This document shows, in pieces, positions 56,515 through 64,000 of a stretch of 64,000 bases of DNA (positions are counted from its first letter, which is position 1; each line of letters begins with the position of its first letter). The notes under the pieces were generated by a model. That model searched no databases and had not been told where the DNA came from. It worked only from the letters and a program-made list of their open reading frames with translations. Made by a program: the position numbers and the translations under genes. Source of the DNA: Xanthomonas arboricola (GTDB taxonomy: Bacteria > Pseudomonadota > Gammaproteobacteria > Xanthomonadales > Xanthomonadaceae); the NCBI RefSeq assembly GCF_003353015.1, contig NZ_QREM01000007.1, positions 732,112 through 796,111 of the forward strand. Reading direction: 5' to 3'.

Positions 56515-56793
56515 ATGTCCCGCACCGTGTTCTGCCAGTACCAGCAATGCGACACCGAAGGCCTGGATTTCGTGCCGTATCCCGGCGAGCTCGGCCAGCG
56601 CGTGTTCGCGCAGATCGGCAAGAGCGCATGGCAGGCGTGGCTGGCGCACCAGACCATGCTGATCAACGAGAACCGGCTCTCGCCACGCGATCCCAAGCAC
56701 CGCGCGTTTCTCGAGGCCGAGCTGCAGAAGTTCCTGTTCGAACGCAATGCCGACAAGCCCGATGGCTATGTCGCGCCGATGCGCGAAGAGTAA
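56515..56793 (+). CDS. yggX: Probable Fe(2+)-trafficking protein (YggX)
   Basis: This 92-residue cytoplasmic protein protects iron-sulfur enzymes and handles ferrous iron. It has the family pattern [18 protein letters not shown] (with the conserved Cys), a long helical [21 protein letters not shown] and [15 protein letters not shown]. An AAGGA ribosome-binding site precedes the ATG. It follows mutY, which itself carries an iron-sulfur cluster, and is probably co-transcribed. Confidence 0.95.
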   Translation: MSRTVFCQYQQCDTEGLDFVPYPGELGQRVFAQIGKSAWQAWLAHQTMLINENRLSPRDPKHRAFLEAELQKFLFERNADKPDGYVAPMREE

Positions 56794-57063
56794 GCGCGGC
56801 AGGATTCGACGCCGCTCACCGACGGCTGCGCTCGTGCCGGGCAGGCGCGGCCAGTGCATGCCATCGGCGTGCATCGCGTGTGCCGTGCGGATCCTGCGCC
56901 GTTTACGCAAGCGGAAGGATTGCTCGCCACGACTGGCTGACCGTTCCTGAGCGGGAGTCCGCCTGGCGCAGCGCAGCGCATCCCCGGCAGTGCAGCGGCA
57001 CTGCACGATCGCCGACCAGCTGCAACCGACATCCGGGTATCGCAATGCCCGGATGCGCGCCGC

Positions 57064-58692
57064 TCAGCCGACGCCGGTGGGCCCGTCCAGCAGCATGCGG
57101 ATCCGCTTGAGCAACTCCTTCTGCGTGTACGGCTTGTTGACCACGTCGAATTCCGCACCGCCGACGTCGGTGCGCTCGATGCTGGCATCGGCATAACCGG
57201 TGGTCAGCAGCACCTTGATCCTGGGCAACATGCGCCGCGCCTCGCGGGCCAGCACCACCCCATTCATGCCGCCGGGCATGATCAGGTCGGTAAACACCGC
57301 GTCCACTTCCGGATGCTGTTCCAGCACCTCGACCGCCTCGCGTCCGCTGGATGCGGTGAGGATGCGGTAACCGGCATCCTCCAGGAACATCTGCGCCACC
57401 ACCGCCACATCCGGCTTGTCTTCCACGATCAGGATGGTCTCGCTGCCGCCCTTGTCGATCGCGCGGCCCTTGGCTGCCAGCAGTTCGTTCTCGAACTCGC
57501 TGGAGGCAGGAAAGTACAGCCGCACCGTGGTGCCCTCGCCCACTTCGCTATGGATGCGCACGGTGCCGCCGGACTGCTTGACGAAGCCATACACCATCGA
57601 CAGGCCCAGGCCGGTGCCCTGCCCTTCGTCCTTGGTGGTGAAGAACGGCTCCATCACCCGGCTGGCGACGTCCGGCGGCATGCCCGAGCCGGTGTCGCTC
57701 ACCGCCAGGCTCACATAACGGCCCGGTGCCAGCTGGTGATACATCGCCAGATCGTGGTTGGTGATTTCCACATTCTGCGTCTGCACCGTGACCTGCTTGC
57801 GCTCGACCTGCGCCATCGCATCGCGCGCATTGATCAACACGTTCAACAGCGCCACTTCGGCCTGGGTGGTATCGATCTGGCAATTCCACAACTGCTCGTC
57901 CAGCGACTGCTGCATGGTGATGCCACCGCCCAGCACGCGCTCGGCCATGTTGTTCATGCCCGCCACCAGGCCATTGAGGTTCACCACCCGCCCGCGCAAC
58001 TTCTGCTTGCGCGAAAACGCCAGCAGCTGCTGCGTCAGCGTGGCCGCCTTGGCCGCCGCCGCGGCCGCGTGCTCGGCACTGAAGGCGATGCGCTGCGCAT
58101 TGTCGCCGCCCTTGTTGGCCATCATCTGGATCACTTCCAGATGGCCGGCCATCACCTGCAGCAGATTGTTGAAATCGTGCGCAATGCCGCCGGTCAGCTG
58201 CCCCAGCGCTTCCATCTTCTGCGCCTGGCGCAAGGCGTCCTCGGCATCGCGACGCCGGCTCACATCCAGCTGCGAGCCGAAGAAGTACACCAGACGGCCG
58301 CTCTCGTCGAACACCGGCGAGACGAACAGCGCATTCCAGAACGACGAACCGTCCTTGCGGTAGTTCAGCACTTCGGTGGCGAATTCGCGCCGGTTTTCGA
58401 TCGATTCGCGGACATCGTCGATGCTGGAGCGATCGGTTTCCGGTCCCTGCAGGAAGCGGCAGTTGTTGCCGATGATCTCGTCGGCCGAATACCCGGTCAT
58501 TTCCAGGAATGCCCGGTTGGCGAACACGATCGGATTGTCGGGCAGATGCGGATCGGTCACCGTCATCGGCATCCGCGTGGTTTCCACCGCCGCAAAGAAG
58601 ATGTCCGAGCGACGCTTGTCGACAGGAAGGCTGCGCGATTCGCCGATGTGAGGCGCCCGTGGCTCGACGTGACCAGAATCGTTCAAGTGCAT
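57064..58692 (-). CDS. LOV-domain hybrid histidine kinase (blue-light sensor)
   Basis: The 542-residue protein has a LOV photosensory domain (about residues 35-145) with the flavin-adduct motif GNNCRFLQG; Cys78 would form the adduct. A histidine kinase follows, with His172 in [12 protein letters not shown] and an ATP-binding domain with N-box VLINARDAM and GxG in [17 protein letters not shown]-terminal receiver holds the phospho-acceptor Asp in [13 protein letters not shown]. This LOV-HK-RR architecture is known from plant-pathogenic Xanthomonas, where blue light affects virulence traits. There is no separate regulator beside it. Confidence 0.93.
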   Translation of the reverse strand: MHLNDSGHVEPRAPHIGESRSLPVDKRRSDIFFAAVETTRMPMTVTDPHLPDNPIVFANRAFLEMTGYSADEIIGNNCRFLQGPETDRSSIDDVRESIENRREFATEVLNYRKDGSSFWNALFVSPVFDESGRLVYFFGSQLDVSRRRDAEDALRQAQKMEALGQLTGGIAHDFNNLLQVMAGHLEVIQMMANKGGDNAQRIAFSAEHAAAAAAKAATLTQQLLAFSRKQKLRGRVVNLNGLVAGMNNMAERVLGGGITMQQSLDEQLWNCQIDTTQAEVALLNVLINARDAMAQVERKQVTVQTQNVEITNHDLAMYHQLAPGRYVSLAVSDTGSGMPPDVASRVMEPFFTTKDEGQGTGLGLSMVYGFVKQSGGTVRIHSEVGEGTTVRLYFPASSEFENELLAAKGRAIDKGGSETILIVEDKPDVAVVAQMFLEDAGYRILTASSGREAVEVLEQHPEVDAVFTDLIMPGGMNGVVLAREARRMLPRIKVLLTTGYADASIERTDVGGAEFDVVNKPYTQKELLKRIRMLLDGPTGVG

Positions 58693-59193
58693 GTTCTCCG
58701 CGGGGCCATTCCCGTGGCGATAGTCTAGTCGGGGCCGGTGAGCTGATCCCTCACATCCATGAGCCTTTCCCGTACGGCCGCCCCTGCCGATGCAACCCGA
58801 CGCGTCTGACACAGCACGTGCTGCTGCGGCGCCCGCTTTGGCAACACGTCGATGCCCTCCGCACCGGCTACCATCAGCCCCATCCCAGCAGCACCGGCAC
58901 GCTGCGCGATTATCCGTGCATGGCCCGGGCCACCGCGAAGCATGGGGCGAGCCGTCGCCACACGACCGGCGCGCATGCAAGCGCGCGGCTGTGAGCCATT
59001 GCCTGCACCGTCGCTTGCTGAAAAAGCTGGTGAATGGTGCCGCGACAGGCCGTCCGTGGCCGGCAGGTGCAGCAGCGGTTTTGCCGTAGCATGCGCGGGC
59101 AGCAAGCAGCTCCTGCGCTTCATTCGGCCATTCCGGCGCCGTTGCGCGCGTCTTTCCAGCCAGCGCAGGCTCTGGCGATCATGCGATGCCACC

Positions 59194-59868
59194 ATGCCGG
59201 GCTATCAGACCCAGATTCACGCGTTGACCTTCGGGCAACTGACCTACGTCATCCGCGCACTTGCCGACAAGCAGCAATACGCCGATCCGGACGAGAGTGC
59301 GGCCGATGCCGGCATCTCCTCGGCGCAATGGAGCCTGTTCGGACAGGTCTGGCCTGCCGGCCGGCTGCTGGCCGAAGCAATGGCCACGCGCCCGATCGAC
59401 GGCAGGCGCATTCTCGAACTCGGCTGCGGCCTGGGGCTGGCCAGCCTGGTGTTGCGCAGGCGCGGCGCCGACGTGGTCGCCAGCGACCATCACCCGCTGG
59501 CCGAGGTGTTCCTGGCGTACAACGCGGCGCTCAACTCGCTGGACTCGGTGCCGTATCGCCGGCTCGACTGGGATGCCGGGGCGCTGAACACGGGCCAGTT
59601 CGACATGATCATCGCCAGCGACGTGCTCTACGAGAGCCGCCACGCCAGCATGCTGGCCACCCTCATTCCCGCACTGGCCAAGCCCTCGTGCGAGATCGTC
59701 ATCAGCGACCCGGGCCGCGGCAATGCCAATGCGCTGTCGCGCATGCTGGCGGACATCGGGTTTTCACTGGTCGCCGGCGAGCGCCAGGCCGCGGCCCAGG
59801 TGACCAAGGCGCCGCGCCTGTTCGTCTACCGGCGCAACATGGACAACTGGTGGCCGGCGGGCGGCTGA
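59194..59868 (+). CDS. SAM-dependent methyltransferase (Methyltransf_16 type)
   Basis: The 224-residue protein has the SAM-binding motif RILELGCGLGLASLVLRRRGADV at about residues 71-93 (given in part), ASDHHPLAEVF and a DMIIASDVLYE motif, the family pattern of small protein-lysine or nicotinamide-type methyltransferases. Substrate is unknown. The ATG at 59194 is preferred because upstream in-frame codons lack sequence conservation. The gene is flanked by intergenic DNA and is not in an operon. Confidence 0.8.
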   Translation: MPGYQTQIHALTFGQLTYVIRALADKQQYADPDESAADAGISSAQWSLFGQVWPAGRLLAEAMATRPIDGRRILELGCGLGLASLVLRRRGADVVASDHHPLAEVFLAYNAALNSLDSVPYRRLDWDAGALNTGQFDMIIASDVLYESRHASMLATLIPALAKPSCEIVISDPGRGNANALSRMLADIGFSLVAGERQAAAQVTKAPRLFVYRRNMDNWWPAGG

Positions 59869-59978
59869 CCGGTTGGCCGCGCCACTCCGCTGCAGGCGTG
59901 CCGGCAGACGGCGCAACCTGCCGGCACCATCGACAAACCAGAGCGCACCGTCCGGCGCCGCAGTAGCGGCGGCGGACC

Positions 59979-60236
59979 TCAGAGCCGGTATTCCTTGGGG
60001 TCCAGGAACTCCGCCAGACACGACCCCACGCGCAGCGCCTGCTCGCGCGCATCGCCGCGGTACTCGCCCTGCCCTGCGCCTTCGATGGTGGCGATCGGCG
60101 AGGGGTGGTCGCGGTGGTACACGAACGCCGTCGACGACCACTGCGTCTGTCCAGGGGCCTGACTTTCCATCGTTTCCACGCGGAACTCACCGCAGTAGCC
60201 GTGAATCAACGTGCGTCGAAGTGTTCTGTGCGTCAT
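59979..60236 (-). CDS. Small protein of unknown function
   Basis: The 85-residue frame starts MTHRTLRRTLIHGYCGEFRV and carries TQWSSTAFVYHRDHPSPIAT and ALRVGSCLAEFLDPKEYRL. It is rich in aromatic and charged residues in an order not expected of a chance frame in GC-rich DNA. I do not recognise it. It is convergent with the methyltransferase gene. No ribosome-binding site is obvious, so the start may be a little further upstream at 60254. Confidence 0.55.
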   Translation of the reverse strand: MTHRTLRRTLIHGYCGEFRVETMESQAPGQTQWSSTAFVYHRDHPSPIATIEGAGQGEYRGDAREQALRVGSCLAEFLDPKEYRL

Positions 60237-60557
60237 GCGCGGAAGTATCACCATGCGCAGTTGAAGACCACGTGGAAACCCGCCGCGCGCCGGCAGCGCG
60301 CGCCGGCCGCAGCCCCTTGCGCCACTCCCCCGACGCAGCCTGCCAGCCATTCCCAGGACGCGATTCACGCACCGCCCAGACGCAGCGCGGGCAACATCGA
60401 CCTCGACATCGTCCGGACGCATGCGAAACGGCGGCCGGCAAACGCAGCAAAACCCGCCCGCAGCAAACGCTGCGACGTGGCGCCGACATGAGTTGAAAGA
60501 GGGGAGTGCATCTCCGGCGGTTGCCGGGAAGCCTTGCGAACGAAGGCTTGAAAAAAA

Positions 60558-60633
60558 TGGTGGCCGAGGACGGAATCGAACCGCCGACACGGGGATTTTC
60601 AATCCCCTGCTCTACCAACTGAGCTACTCGGCC
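60558..60633 (-). tRNA. tRNA-Phe (GAA)
   Basis: The 76-base gene folds with acceptor stem GGCCGAG/CTCGGCC, a D-arm TAGCTCAGTTGGTAGAGC, an anticodon arm GGGGATTGAAAATCCCC with anticodon GAA, and a T-arm with GGTTCGATTCC. An encoded CCA ends the 3' side, after discriminator base A. Confidence 0.97.
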
Positions 60634-60812
60634 ACTATCGCAACATGCTGCCTGCGTTGCGAGGACGCGCATCATAGCGAGCAGGCGCAGTTTGGGCAAG
60701 CCTTGCGATGAACTTTGTTGCGGGCCGGCGCAATGCCCATGCTTTCCTGCAACGGTTCACGCCGCGCGGCGGGCGGCATGGCCTAGCCTGCGCAGGTCCC
60801 GAGGAGATCGTC

Positions 60813-61349
60813 ATGCGCCTGCCCCGCCTGCTGTTGTCGTTCGCCTTGCTGCTGCCGCTGGCGGCTGCCGCCCAACCGCCGGTACGCGCAGTGCCGCAAC
60901 TGGACATCTCCCGCTATGCGGGCCAGTGGCACGAGATCGCGCATCTTCCGGTGTCGTTCCAGAAGAAGTGCCGCCGCGATATCACTGCCAGCTACACCTT
61001 GCGCGACGATGGCCTGATCGGCGTGCGCAACGGCTGCCGCACCGCCGATGGCGAGCTGACCCAGGCCGACGGGGTGGCGCGCCCGGTCGCTGGCCAGCCC
61101 GGGCAGCTGCGGGTGCGCTTCGCCCCTGAATGGTTGAGCTGGTTGCCGCTGGTGTGGGCCGACTACTGGGTGATCGCGCTCGACCCGGATTACCAATGGG
61201 CAGTGGTCGGCGAACCGGAGCGCAAGTACCTCTGGATCCTGTCGCGTTCGCCGCAGATGCCGCGCGCGCAGTTCGAGCAGCTCAAGGCCCGGGCCACGCA
61301 GATGGGCTACGACCTGTCGCCGCTGATCGTGGCTGCGCCGCTGCCCTGA
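60813..61349 (+). CDS. Exported lipocalin (Blc-like)
   Basis: This 178-residue protein has a signal peptide (LLLSFALLLPLAAAAQPP). A lipocalin barrel follows, with the first conserved region YAGQWHEIAHLP (GxW motif) and downstream DYWVIALDPDYQWAVVGEP and LWILSRSP. Family members in the periplasm or outer membrane carry lipids. The cysteine pair Cys-Arg-Arg and NGCRT could form a disulfide. There is no clear lipobox, so it may be soluble. A GAGGAG site precedes the ATG. Confidence 0.9.
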   Translation: MRLPRLLLSFALLLPLAAAAQPPVRAVPQLDISRYAGQWHEIAHLPVSFQKKCRRDITASYTLRDDGLIGVRNGCRTADGELTQADGVARPVAGQPGQLRVRFAPEWLSWLPLVWADYWVIALDPDYQWAVVGEPERKYLWILSRSPQMPRAQFEQLKARATQMGYDLSPLIVAAPLP

Positions 61350-61413
61350 CGCTTGTGGCCGGCCCGCCGCGCGCGGTACCGCAACACACGCCTTCCCTGC
61401 ACACGCAGGGGGC

Positions 61414-61437
61414 AAGGCAGCAAGGCAGCAAGGCAGC
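61414..61437. repeat. Three tandem copies of AAGGCAGC
   Basis: An 8-bp unit, AAGGCAGC, is repeated three times just upstream of the lipoprotein gene. The copy number could vary by slippage. The position about 55 bases before the start codon may overlap the promoter. Confidence 0.8.
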
Positions 61438-61492
61438 AACCGTACTGCGTAGTATTCTTGGCGCCGCCTCATCCCGCCAAGGACTTCAGCAC

Positions 61493-61969
61493 ATGCCTCG
61501 CGCCTATCGTCTCCTGATTGTTTCGCTGGCCTGCGGCCTGTTGCTGAGCGCCTGCGGCGGTGCGGTACGCCGCGTGTCCGAGCCGGCCGCCAGCATCCAG
61601 CAATTGACCGTGCGTGCCGATGGTTCCTGGTCGGTCGATCTGCGGCTGCAGAACTACAGCAGCATCCCGATGCAGTTCGAGCGCGTGGCGCTGGAGATTT
61701 CCGCCGGCGATCAGGTCGCCGGCAAGCTCGACCAGAGCGTCGGCATCTCGATCGGCCCGGAAACCGCCGACGTGGTGACCGTCAGCGTGCAGCCGACCTC
61801 GCTGGGCCGCATCACCGTCGCCGACGTGCTGGCCGGTGGCCGCTCGCTGCCTTACGCGCTCAAGGGCACGGTGTGGGCGACGCCGCAGGACAAGAAGCAG
61901 CGCGATTTCAGCGTCGAGTCGCGCAATACGCTCAGCCCGGCCCCGGGCCTCAACGGCGTGCTGCGCTGA
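61493..61969 (+). CDS. Lipoprotein with LEA2-like domain
   Basis: The 158-residue precursor begins MPRAYRLLIVSLACGLLLSAC, a lipoprotein signal with lipobox LSAC. A beta-sandwich domain of the LEA2/water-stress type follows (SIQQLTVRADGSWSVDLRLQ, then IPMQFERVALEISAGDQVAG). Function is unknown. An AAGGA site precedes the start. It lies 37 bases upstream of the acyl-CoA dehydrogenase gene and may be co-transcribed with it. Confidence 0.85.
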   Translation: MPRAYRLLIVSLACGLLLSACGGAVRRVSEPAASIQQLTVRADGSWSVDLRLQNYSSIPMQFERVALEISAGDQVAGKLDQSVGISIGPETADVVTVSVQPTSLGRITVADVLAGGRSLPYALKGTVWATPQDKKQRDFSVESRNTLSPAPGLNGVLR

Positions 61970-62006
61970 CGCGCACGCCTTCCCGCACTCGTTTGAAGGA
62001 TCCCGC

Positions 62007-63800
<1,794 letters not shown>

Positions 63801-63830
63801 GCAAGCGCCCTCCTCGCGGCGGACTGCCGC

Positions 63831-63903
63831 CGTCGTAGGAGCGGACCTGGCCGCGACGAGGCATGACCGATCAACGAGACGTCGCGCCCAGGTGCGCTCC
63901 TAC
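63831..63903. repeat. 73-bp palindromic repeat, copy 1
   Basis: CGTCGTAGGAGCG at the start and GTGCGCTCCTAC at the end form the outer stem of a hairpin. Inner arms GGCCGCGACGA and CGTCGCGCC pair imperfectly. The copy at 63928 differs at only two positions, and the ends match the element at 44618. Confidence 0.85.
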
Positions 63904-63927
63904 CACAACCTCACAGCACCCCACCGC

Positions 63928-64000
63928 CGTCGTAGGAGCGGACCTGGCCGCGACGAGGCATGACCGATCGACAAGACGTCGCGCCCAGGTGCGCTCCTAC
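63928..64000. repeat. 73-bp palindromic repeat, copy 2 (reaches the window edge)
   Basis: This is a near-identical copy of the repeat 97 bases upstream, in direct orientation. The copies differ at two positions (GATCAACGAGAC versus GATCGACAAGAC). The array may continue beyond the window. Confidence 0.85.

Overview
The window looks like a chromosomal segment of a plant-associated Xanthomonas (Gammaproteobacteria, Lysobacterales). The evidence is the uniformly high GC, the dense TonB-dependent receptors and secreted plant-polysaccharide hydrolases, the LOV-domain hybrid histidine kinase, and the short palindromic intergenic repeats typical of the genus. No rRNA, CRISPR array, prophage or intact insertion sequence is visible. 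One tRNA (Phe) is present.

Layout. 1-9.8 kb holds the N-terminal part of a TonB receptor, upp, a GH9 cellulase, gamma-glutamyltransferase with a ferredoxin, a small lipoprotein, coaD-rsmD and htpG. 9.8-11.4 kb is a more AT-rich, gene-poor patch with a DUF6624 protein. 11.5-36.8 kb is a minus-strand polymer-degradation region: a GH127 beta-L-arabinofuranosidase, two TonB receptors, two S9 prolyl-oligopeptidase-type peptidases, GH43, a 1456-aa multidomain glycosidase, a 785-aa Tat-exported putative glycosidase and a GH35 beta-galactosidase. 36.8-52.4 kb continues with an amino-acid permease, two DUF885 peptidases, an Xaa-Pro-type M24 peptidase and a complete hydroxyproline catabolic pathway: epimerase, three-gene D-hydroxyproline dehydrogenase, deaminase and ketoglutarate-semialdehyde dehydrogenase. 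A divergent PAS-AraC regulator follows. 53.4-63.8 kb is housekeeping: ftsY, mutY, yggX, the LOV kinase, a methyltransferase, tRNA-Phe, a lipocalin, a lipoprotein and an acyl-CoA dehydrogenase. The window ends in two tandem copies of a 73-bp palindromic repeat.

How the genes work together (inference). The 11.5-53.2 kb block reads as one programme for eating plant cell-wall hydroxyproline-rich glycoproteins such as extensins and arabinogalactan proteins. Glycosidases would remove arabinose and galactose, proline-tolerant peptidases would cut the stripped backbone, TonB receptors and a permease would import products, and hydroxyproline would be converted to 2-oxoglutarate. Three observations tie the block together. 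Many neighbouring genes overlap by 1-11 bases. Peptidases are co-transcribed with glycosidases and with hydroxyproline catabolism genes. An identical 17-bp palindromic sequence lies upstream of both the hydroxyproline operon/AraC gene pair and the 785-aa exported enzyme, with degenerate copies upstream of both TonB receptors.
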